NCBI RefSeq assembly: GCF_004217185.1
Contig: NZ_SHKL01000001.1
Span: 495,001-559,000, forward strand
From: Pseudonocardia sediminis
GTDB lineage: Bacteria; Actinomycetota; Actinomycetes; Mycobacteriales; Pseudonocardiaceae
Direction: 5' to 3'
DNA length: 64,000 nucleotides
Below are positions 1 through 10,010 of the stretch, one piece after another. Position 1 is the first letter of the stretch. Each line of letters starts with the position of its first letter. The notes under the pieces are model-generated. The model did no database searches and had not been told where the DNA came from. It saw nothing but the letters and a program-made list of their open reading frames with translations. A program made the position numbers and the translations under genes.

Positions 1-127
1 TTGTCTTTTCTGGACCACCTCTGATTCCTGGCTTACTAACGCTCCCGCGTGCGGGTGTGGTGCTTGCCGGTGTTGGTGTGTGGTTGTGTGTTGAGTGTTG
101 CATAGTGGATGCGAGCATCTTGTTGTG
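1..127 (+). other. 16S-23S internal transcribed spacer (partial)
   Basis: Non-coding sequence upstream of mature 23S rRNA. No tRNA gene is visible in the part present. The segment at about 101-127 pairs imperfectly with 3211-3240 downstream of 23S, forming the long stem that brackets pre-23S and is normally cut by RNase III. Confidence 0.75.
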
Positions 128-3212
<3,085 letters not shown>

Positions 3213-3349
3213 ACATGTTGTTCGCATCCACTGTGTGACCCTGAGCACACAACCATGACACCTTTTCGGTTGGTGTCCTCTTCGGAGGTCGCCGGCTGGT
3301 GGGTGTGGGTTGTGTGGTCTGTTAAGGGTTGGAAGATAAGTTGATAGTG

Positions 3350-3468
3350 TTGTCGGTGGTTATGGCGGTAGGGAAACGCCCGGTCCCATTCCGAACCCGG
3401 TAGCTAAGCCTTCCTGCGCCGATGGTACTGCACTCGTCAGGGTGTGGGAGAGTAGGTCGTCGCCGACA
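3350..3468 (+). rRNA. rrf: 5S ribosomal RNA
   Basis: Typical actinobacterial 5S core (GGGAAACGCCCGGTCCCATTCCGAACCCGG and GCGCCGATGGTACTGCA). The terminal helix forms between TGTCGGTG at the 5' end and CGCCGACA at the 3' end. It lies about 137 nt after 23S in the same transcription unit. Ends are approximate. Confidence 0.95.
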
Positions 3469-3480
3469 TTCAACGTCTGG

Positions 3481-3522
3481 GTGGGGCCCTGTCGTGGAAG
3501 AGATTCCATGACAGGGCCCCAC
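3481..3522 (+). terminator. rRNA operon terminator
   Basis: A 19-bp stem with a 4-nt loop (GAGA) and a single G-T wobble, beginning GTGGGGCCCTGTC, sits directly after 5S. No long U-tract follows, as is usual in high-GC actinomycetes. Confidence 0.85.
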
Positions 3523-3551
3523 TCGCATGTCAGGATCAATCAGTAACAGAA

Positions 3552-3584
3552 GAGCCCGTTCCCGGTGATCCCGGAAACGGGCTC
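3552..3584 (-). terminator. terminator hairpin after pyrD
   Basis: Read on the minus strand, GAGCCCGTTTCCGG pairs with CCGGGAACGGGCTC across a 5-nt loop and is followed by TTCT. It lies 10 nt beyond the pyrD stop and faces the rRNA terminator, so the two converging units each have a stop signal. Confidence 0.75.
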
Positions 3585-3593
3585 GTCGTCGTT

Positions 3594-4697
3594 TCAGACG
3601 CCGACGCCGACGGCCTCGTTCACAGAACGGTGGCCGTCCGCGCGGACGAGAGCGGCCAGCTCCCGGTTCAGGCGCGAGGGCCAGAGCAGCCCGCCGTAGA
3701 CGAACCCGGTGTAGCTCTGGACCAGCGCGGCGCCGGCGCGGATCCGGCGGTAGGCCTCGTGGGCGTCCTCGATGCCCCCGACGGAGACGACGACCTGCTC
3801 CGGGGAGAGGCGGGAACGCAGACGGCACAGCACCTGCAGCGCCCGTTCCGCCAGCGGCCGTCCGGACACTCCGCCGGCCCCCATGGCCTCGACCTGCTCG
3901 GCGGGGGTGGAGAGGCCGTCCCGGGAGACCGTCGTGTTCGTCGCGACCACGCCGTCCAGGCCGATCCGGGCCGCGAGGTCGGCGACCGCGTCGATGTCGT
4001 CGTCGGCGAGGTCTACCGTGATCTTGACCAGGAGCGGGACCCGGGCCTGCCCGGGGAGGGCGTCGAGCTCGTCGCGTACGGCCGTCAGCAGGGGCTCGAG
4101 CACGCCCACCTGCTGCAGGTCGCGCAGGCCCGGGGTGTTCGGGGAGCTGACGTTGACGACCACGTAGTCGGCGTACGGGCCGAGCAGGCGGGCGCTCGTG
4201 CGGTAGTCGGCGACGGCGTCCTCGGCGGGCACGACCTTGCTCTTGCCGATGTTCACGCCGAGCACCGGCGTCCCGGAGACCGGACGACCCCGCAGGCCGG
4301 CCAGCCGCGGCGCGACCGCGGGGGCTCCCTCGTTGTTGAACCCCATCCGGTTGATCAGCGCACGGTCCTCGGTCAGCCGGAACAGACGGGGCTGCGGGTT
4401 GCCCGGCTGCGCGCGTCCCGTGACGGTCCCGATCTCGACCGCACCGAAGCCGATCCGCCCCAGTGCGGCGACACCGTGTGCGTCCTTGTCGAATCCGGCC
4501 GCGAGACCCAGTGGCGTCGCGAAGTCGATGCCCAGGGCGTGCGTGCGCAGTACGGGGTCGTGCGCCCCGAGGGTGCCGCCCCGGCGCGCTCCGACGGCCG
4601 GCATCGCCCCCAGGCCGCGGATGACGGCGAAGCCGAGGTGGTGCGCGGTCTCGGCCGGGATCCGTCGCAGGACCAGGCGGAACAGGGCGTCGTACAT
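3594..4697 (-). CDS. pyrD: dihydroorotate dehydrogenase (quinone), class 2
   Basis: 367 aa. It oxidises dihydroorotate to orotate in pyrimidine synthesis, passing electrons through FMN to membrane quinone. The amphipathic N-terminus of class 2 enzymes is present (residues 1-40). The substrate loop [11 protein letters not shown] near residue 182 carries the serine base typical of class 2 instead of the cysteine of class 1. The FMN-phosphate segments VSVGGIE (about 307) and [11 protein letters not shown] (about 332) are intact. ATG at 4697 is followed downstream on the same strand by the S4-domain gene's promoter side; it is not obviously cotranscribed with other pyr genes. Confidence 0.95.
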   Translation of the reverse strand: MYDALFRLVLRRIPAETAHHLGFAVIRGLGAMPAVGARRGGTLGAHDPVLRTHALGIDFATPLGLAAGFDKDAHGVAALGRIGFGAVEIGTVTGRAQPGNPQPRLFRLTEDRALINRMGFNNEGAPAVAPRLAGLRGRPVSGTPVLGVNIGKSKVVPAEDAVADYRTSARLLGPYADYVVVNVSSPNTPGLRDLQQVGVLEPLLTAVRDELDALPGQARVPLLVKITVDLADDDIDAVADLAARIGLDGVVATNTTVSRDGLSTPAEQVEAMGAGGVSGRPLAERALQVLCRLRSRLSPEQVVVSVGGIEDAHEAYRRIRAGAALVQSYTGFVYGGLLWPSRLNRELAALVRADGHRSVNEAVGVGV

Positions 4698-4717
4698 GCC
4701 CTCATTTTCACAGGCGT

Positions 4718-5089
4718 TCAGCTGCTGCGGCGGGAGAGCCCCAGCTGGTCGAGGACGCGTCGGTCACGTTTGGTCGGGCGTCCGGCGCCGCGGTCGCGCT
4801 GGGCGTACACCGGGGCCGGGCCGCTCGGCTCCGGCGGCGTGTGGTCGATGTAGCACTCCTGCGCGATCGGCGCGCCGACCCGCTTCTCGATCACCTTCGT
4901 GACCTCGACGGTCCGGGTCTTCTCGTACACCCGGGCCCGGACCCGGTCGCCCTCGCGGACGAGCGTCGCCGGCTTGGCCGGGTGGTCGTTGACGCGCACG
5001 TGCCCGCCGCGACACGACGTCGCGGCGTCGGAGCGGGTCTTGGCCAGACGCACCGACCACAACCAGCGGTCCACGCGGGTCGAGTCCAT
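4718..5089 (-). CDS. S4-domain RNA-binding protein (Hsp15/HslR-like)
   Basis: 123 aa. The S4 RNA-binding domain covers about residues 4-65, starting MDSTRVDRWLWSVRLAKTRS and including the GHVRVND loop. The tail is charged and rich in Arg, Lys and Pro. Relatives such as E. coli Hsp15 bind the 50S subunit with a stalled nascent chain and help recycle it; that role is inferred here. It lies 20 nt upstream of pyrD on the same strand, so the two may be cotranscribed. Confidence 0.85.
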   Translation of the reverse strand: MDSTRVDRWLWSVRLAKTRSDAATSCRGGHVRVNDHPAKPATLVREGDRVRARVYEKTRTVEVTKVIEKRVGAPIAQECYIDHTPPEPSGPAPVYAQRDRGAGRPTKRDRRVLDQLGLSRRSS

Positions 5090-5136
5090 CCGTCCATCCT
5101 GCCAGCTCCGGCGGCGACCGCGACCCGTCTAGGTGC

Positions 5137-5937
5137 TCAGTAGTGGACGACGCCCGGTGTGCCACCACCCGCGGCGACGGTGTCCCCGTTGATGGCGATG
5201 CTGCGCGGGGAGGCCAGGAACGCGACCACGTCGGCGACCTCCTGCGCGGTGATCATCCGGCCGATCGTCGTGGTGGCGTCCAGCTCGGCGCTCACCGTCG
5301 TCTCGTCGACGCCACGCTCGCGCGCCCGGTCGGCGATCATCCCCGGGATGCGTTCGGTCACCGTGAGACCCGGATGCACGACCGTCACGTTCACCCCGCG
5401 CGGGCCGAGCTCCTGGGCCAGCGCCGCGGTCATCGAGGCCACCGCCACGTTGCGGACCGAGCCGACCAGCGACGTCGACTTCCGTGCGTTGAGTCCGCTG
5501 ATGTTGACGATCCGGCCCCAGCCCTGCGCCGTCATCAGCGGTGCTGCGGCACGCGCGCACCGCAGGTAGCCGAGCAGCTTCGTCTCGAGCTCGACGCGGA
5601 CGTCGTCGTCGGTGAGGTCGGTCAGGCTCGGGAGCGGACCGGCGCCTGCCGGACGCGCGGCCGCGTTGACCAGCACGTCCACCCCGCCGAGACGTTCGGC
5701 GACGGTGTCCACCATCGCGCGCACCGAGGCGTCGTCGGCGGTGTCGGCGGGCACCGCGACCACCCGGCCCGGGCCGGCCGCGTCGACCTGCGCCGCGGCC
5801 TCGTCCAGGGCGGCGGCGTCGCGCGCCACCAGAGCGACGTCGGCGCCCTCCGCCGCCAGCGTCGTCGCGACGGCGAGCCCGATCCCACGGCTCGCGCCGG
5901 TGACGATCGCGCGTTTCCCACCCAGTTGAAGATCCAT
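5137..5937 (-). CDS. SDR-family oxidoreductase lacking the canonical YxxxK
   Basis: 266 aa from ATG 5937; a longer in-frame opening to 6030 adds residues unlike the family. The N-terminus has a perfect Rossmann nucleotide site (TGASRGIG, residues 11-18) and the NAA variant of NNAG. Where SDRs have Ser-x(12-13)-Tyr-x3-Lys, this protein reads ISGLNARKSTSLVGSVRN: the Ser is present, but Gly and Asn occupy the aligned Tyr and Lys positions. The fold is clear but the reaction is not. It may be a binding protein or use other residues. Confidence 0.85.
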   Translation of the reverse strand: MDLQLGGKRAIVTGASRGIGLAVATTLAAEGADVALVARDAAALDEAAAQVDAAGPGRVVAVPADTADDASVRAMVDTVAERLGGVDVLVNAAARPAGAGPLPSLTDLTDDDVRVELETKLLGYLRCARAAAPLMTAQGWGRIVNISGLNARKSTSLVGSVRNVAVASMTAALAQELGPRGVNVTVVHPGLTVTERIPGMIADRARERGVDETTVSAELDATTTIGRMITAQEVADVVAFLASPRSIAINGDTVAAGGGTPGVVHY

Positions 5938-6032
5938 GCCGCCACCGTGCCCGATACCCGGTCGGGTGGCACCCCCGTGTGCCCGCGAGGTGCCGAACGG
6001 GCGGTTCGTGCAGATCGGCCTACTCTTCACGG

Positions 6033-6908
6033 GTGGCCGAAACGCTGGACTCCGTGCTCATCGTGTTCAACCCGGGGAGCACCGGTGACGCCGACGCGCT
6101 CGCGCGCCGGTTGCGAGGGGAGCTGGCGGGCATCCGTCCCGAGCTCCCGGTGGAGCTGAGGCCGACCGAGTACGCCGGCCACGCCCGCGACATCGCCCGT
6201 GAGGCGGCGTCGGCCCCGGGGCGTCCGCTCATCGTCTCGGCGAGTGGCGACGGCGGCTACAACGAGGTCGTCAACGGGATCATGGACGTCCCCGGCACCG
6301 AGGCCGCCGCGGCCGTACTGCCCGCGGGCAACGCCAACGACCACGACCGCGTCACCTCCCGGCGTCCGCTCCGCGACGCGATCCTGGACGGGCGCACCGA
6401 GCCGATGGACCTGCTGGCCATGACCCTCGGCGACGCCCCCGTCCGCTACGCGCACTCCTACATCGGGTTCGGCCTGACGCCCGTCGTCGCGCTGGAGATC
6501 GAGGAGGGCGGCAAGGGGACGATCCGCGAGGTCGTGTCCACGATCCGTTCGTTCTGGGCGTTCAGCCCGTTCCGGCTGCAGTTCACCGACGGCAACGTCC
6601 GCCGCGTCGACAACCTGCTCCTGGCCAACATCCCGGAGATGGCGAAGGTGGCCGAGCTGTCCGAGGGGCGCCCGGACGACGGCCGGTTCGAGGTCATCCT
6701 GATGGAGCACCGGCCGAAGTGGCGGGTGCTGTTCACCGCGATCAAGGCGGCCGTGCGCGGGCTCGGCCCCCAGCCGACGTCGGAGGACTTCCGCTTCACC
6801 GCGCTGGACCCGATGCCGGTGCAGATCGACGGCGAGGTCACCGAGATGGAGGCCGACACCGCGGTCCAGGTGCGGATCGCCGCCGGAGCGCTCGCCGTCG
6901 TCCGCTAG
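6033..6908 (+). CDS. diacylglycerol/lipid kinase family protein
   Basis: 291 aa from GTG 6033; an upstream ATG at 5979 would add an Arg/Cys/Ser-rich run unlike the family. It matches the DgkB/YegS-type lipid kinase fold: the FNPGSTGDA nucleotide loop near residue 10, then SGDGGYNEVVNGI (about 70-83), then LPAGNANDHDR. The hallmark GGDGT motif is altered to SGDGG. Expected role is ATP-dependent phosphorylation of a membrane lipid. It is divergent from the SDR at 5137 and nearly touches the convergent hydratase (4-nt gap). Confidence 0.8.
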   Translation: MAETLDSVLIVFNPGSTGDADALARRLRGELAGIRPELPVELRPTEYAGHARDIAREAASAPGRPLIVSASGDGGYNEVVNGIMDVPGTEAAAAVLPAGNANDHDRVTSRRPLRDAILDGRTEPMDLLAMTLGDAPVRYAHSYIGFGLTPVVALEIEEGGKGTIREVVSTIRSFWAFSPFRLQFTDGNVRRVDNLLLANIPEMAKVAELSEGRPDDGRFEVILMEHRPKWRVLFTAIKAAVRGLGPQPTSEDFRFTALDPMPVQIDGEVTEMEADTAVQVRIAAGALAVVR

Positions 6909-6912
6909 CGGG

Positions 6913-7731
6913 TCAGCCGGTGGCGAGGGTGAACGCGACCTCGCCGAGGGCGCCGTCGACGCCGAACGTCGCGCGGACCGCGTCTCCGGCCGCGATCGCC
7001 GCCGGGACCGTGGTGGTCCCGGTCGTCACGACGCTGCCCGCCTCCAGGCGCAGCCCGTAGGTGGGCAGGGCGTCGGCGAGCCAGGCCAGGGCCGTACGTG
7101 GGTCACCGAGGACGGCGGCCCCGCTTCCCGTCGCGACCTCCTCGCCGTTGATCCACAGAGCCGTGGGCGTCGCGGGCAGATCCAGGTCGCGCCAGCTCCC
7201 GATCTCCGGGCCGAGGACGAACCGGCTCGCGCACGCGGCATCGGCCAGCAGCTGCGGCGCACCGGCCGTCTCGAACGCGGCGAAGCGGGAGTCCGGCAGC
7301 TCCACCGCGACGTGCAGCGCGTCGACGGCGTCGAGCAGCTCCTCGGTCGACGCACCCGGCTCGACGGTGTCGCGCATCCGGAACGCGAACTCCGCCTCGG
7401 CCACGGCCATGTGCAGGTCGTGGGAGGGGACGACGTCGCCGGGAGCGTGCCGGAACCGCTCGAACAGCAGGCCGGGCAGCGGGGCGTCGACCCCGATGTG
7501 TGCCTGACCGGCCGCCGCGGTGGCGGCCAGCTTCCAGCCGTAGGACGGCCCGGCGCGCTCGGTGAGGCGCTGCTGGGCGGCGAAGCCCTCGGCCAGCGTG
7601 CGCGGCCGCAGCAGCTCGGGCAGCGCGGCGAGGCGTTCGCCGGTGGTCCAGGCCTGCCACAGGGCGCCGGCCGTGCCGTCGGCGCGGACCAGGTCGACCG
7701 CGGTGAGATCGGGGTCGTGCGGTGCGGACAT
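6913..7731 (-). CDS. 2-keto-4-pentenoate hydratase / FAH-family protein
   Basis: 272 aa. It resembles MhpD-type hydratases and related decarboxylases, which act on 2-oxo-dienoates in aromatic ring meta-cleavage. Visible family features are the AVAEAEFAFRM strand with metal-binding acidic residues, a second Glu in HVAVELPDSRF, and the GSVVTTGTTT loop near the C-terminus. No other meta-cleavage genes are adjacent, so the substrate is unknown. Its start lies 35 nt past the malQ stop, so it may be read through from malQ. Confidence 0.8.
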   Translation of the reverse strand: MSAPHDPDLTAVDLVRADGTAGALWQAWTTGERLAALPELLRPRTLAEGFAAQQRLTERAGPSYGWKLAATAAAGQAHIGVDAPLPGLLFERFRHAPGDVVPSHDLHMAVAEAEFAFRMRDTVEPGASTEELLDAVDALHVAVELPDSRFAAFETAGAPQLLADAACASRFVLGPEIGSWRDLDLPATPTALWINGEEVATGSGAAVLGDPRTALAWLADALPTYGLRLEAGSVVTTGTTTVPAAIAAGDAVRATFGVDGALGEVAFTLATG

Positions 7732-7765
7732 TCGTCGGATCCTTCCAGGCGGGGGACCGCGCCGG

Positions 7766-9763
7766 TCACCCCCGGTGCTCGCCCATGACGGCCGCGACCC
7801 GGGCCACCCGCGGGTCGGCCAGCGCCTTCTCCAGCGTCTCCGGCAGCGGGATCCGCCAGTTCGGGTACTCGTCGACGGTGCCGGGCAGGTTCGGCTGACG
7901 GGTCTCGCCGAGCACGTCGTAGAGCGAGGCCAGGGCCAGACGGCAAGGCGAGGACGCGAGCAGTGCGTGCATCGCGACCACGATGTCCTCCTCCGGCGCG
8001 CCCGCCGAGGTCAGGTGGCCCTCGTCGACCAGCAGCGCGACGAGCTCGTCGCGTTCCGCGGCGGCCTTCGTGCGCTCGGCGTCGACGTCGTCGAGCAGCC
8101 CCAGCTCCGCGCGGATGCGCACCTGCTCGCCGCGCAGGAAGCCGGGCGCGGTGGGCAGGTCGTGGGTGGAGATCGTGGCGACCGAGCCCTCCGGCCAGCG
8201 CGCCGGCGGGGTGATCGGGCCGTCGTCGCCGCCGGTCTCCGGGTCGGGGTCGCGGGAGAACCAGAGCACCGTCGAACCGAGCACGTGATTGCGCGCCAAC
8301 GACTCCCGGACCTCCGGCAGCACCGTGCCCAGGTCCTCCCCGACGACGACGGCGCCGGCCCGGTGCGCCTCCAGCGCCAGCACGGCGAGCATCGCGTCCG
8401 CGTCGTAGTGCACGTAGGTGCCACGGTCGGCGGACCGGCCCTGCGGCACCCACCACAGACGCCACAGGCCCATCACGTGGTCGATCCGGAGCCCGTCGGC
8501 GTGCGAGAGCAGCGCGCGCAGCATGTCGCGGAACGCGGCGTAGCCGGTCGCGGCGAGACGGTCCGGCCGCCACGGCGGCAGGCCCCACGTCTGTCCCCGC
8601 TGGTTGAACGCGTCCGGCGGGGCGCCGACCGAGGCGTCGAGCGCGAGCACGTCCTGCAGCGCCCAGGCGTCGGCGCCCTGCGGGTCGCAGCCCACGGCCA
8701 GGTCGTGGATGACGCCGACCGGCATGCCCGCCTCGCGGGCCGCGGTCCGGACGTCGGCGAGCTGGGTGGCGACCTGCTGCTGCACCCAGCCGTGGAACGC
8801 CACCCGCGGCGCCAGCTCGGCCCGCTCCGCGGCGACGGCGTCGGAGCCCGGGTGGCGCAACGCCTCCGGCCACTGCTGCCACAGCCCGCCGTGGCGCTCG
8901 GACAGCGCGCAGAACGTGGCGAACGCGTCCAGGTCGGGGTCGTGGCCGTCGGGACCCGGGCGCCCGGCGCCGCGCCAGAGCGCCTCCAGCGCGGAACGCT
9001 TCGCCGCCCACACCCGGTCGTGGGCGATGCGGTCGCCGGAGAGCTCCGGGCGCAGCGCGTCCACCTCGGCGCGGGTGGAGGGGTCGGCGCCGGCGTAGGC
9101 GGGAAGGTCGGTGATCCGCAGCGCGAGCGGCGTCGCGAACCGGCGGCTCGACGGCGTGTACGGCGAGGGCTGCACCGGCGGGACCGGGGTGATCGCATGC
9201 AGCGGGTTGAGCAGCACTGCACCGGCGCCCTGCTCGCGCCCGGTGGTCCGGACGAAGTCGCCCAGGTCGCCGAGGTCGCCGATGCCCCAGGAACGGGCCG
9301 AGTGCAGGGCGTAGAGCTGCAACATCCAACCCCACGTGCGCGGCGGGTCCGGCAGCGACGGCGGTGCGACGACGACGGTGCTGCGGCCCTGCCCGGTCTC
9401 CAGTTCGTACCAGCCGGGCTCCAGTCCGGAGGGGATCTCGCCGTCGACGTCGCGGCGGGTGCCGTCCTCGGCGGTCAGGACGCCGCGCCCGGGGACCGGG
9501 TGGGCGGCGTCGGTACGCATACCGATCGTCGGGGGCAGCGTCGTCGCCGACGCCTTCTCCCGGGCCGCCGCGAGGGCGTCGCGGCGGGCCTGCGGGGTCG
9601 TCACGTCGACGTCGAGGAGGCCGAGCACGTCGGCCACCACGTCGGCGTCGACATGCACCTCCCGCTGCGCGCCGTCGAGGTAGGAGACGGCGACGCCGTG
9701 GGCGTCCGCGATCTCGGCCAGCTCGTGGTCCACCCGGGTGCCCGGCCCGCCGTCAGAGGTCAT
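7766..9763 (-). CDS. malQ: 4-alpha-glucanotransferase (amylomaltase, GH77)
   Basis: 665 aa from ATG 9763, which has GAGG about 8 nt upstream; the in-frame extension to 9859 is unlikely. It transfers alpha-1,4-glucan segments between maltodextrins in glycogen and maltose metabolism. The catalytic set of GH77 is complete: nucleophile Asp in DGLRIDH (about 427), acid/base Glu in GEDLG (about 476), and transition-state Asp in STHDLP (about 533). The roughly 120-residue N-terminal extension is typical of actinobacterial MalQ. Confidence 0.94.
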   Translation of the reverse strand: MTSDGGPGTRVDHELAEIADAHGVAVSYLDGAQREVHVDADVVADVLGLLDVDVTTPQARRDALAAAREKASATTLPPTIGMRTDAAHPVPGRGVLTAEDGTRRDVDGEIPSGLEPGWYELETGQGRSTVVVAPPSLPDPPRTWGWMLQLYALHSARSWGIGDLGDLGDFVRTTGREQGAGAVLLNPLHAITPVPPVQPSPYTPSSRRFATPLALRITDLPAYAGADPSTRAEVDALRPELSGDRIAHDRVWAAKRSALEALWRGAGRPGPDGHDPDLDAFATFCALSERHGGLWQQWPEALRHPGSDAVAAERAELAPRVAFHGWVQQQVATQLADVRTAAREAGMPVGVIHDLAVGCDPQGADAWALQDVLALDASVGAPPDAFNQRGQTWGLPPWRPDRLAATGYAAFRDMLRALLSHADGLRIDHVMGLWRLWWVPQGRSADRGTYVHYDADAMLAVLALEAHRAGAVVVGEDLGTVLPEVRESLARNHVLGSTVLWFSRDPDPETGGDDGPITPPARWPEGSVATISTHDLPTAPGFLRGEQVRIRAELGLLDDVDAERTKAAAERDELVALLVDEGHLTSAGAPEEDIVVAMHALLASSPCRLALASLYDVLGETRQPNLPGTVDEYPNWRIPLPETLEKALADPRVARVAAVMGEHRG

Positions 9764-10010
9764 GTGCCGATCCTCGCCGATCTCCCGCCCGGCCGCCGGG
9801 CGGTCCCCGACGGACGTCGTGAGCTGCACGGACGCGACACGCGGGCCGCGTTCACCCACACCGGTAACCGGTCACCGGGTGCTACGGTTCGTCGCCGGAT
9901 GCGCCGACCGGGGGACGCGGTTCCCGGGTCGGTGTGCCGGGTTCGTTCCGGCCCGGCTGCGACGACGCGAGTGCCGGGCGTCCGCTCTTCTCCGGCGGGA
10001 GGAACTCCAG

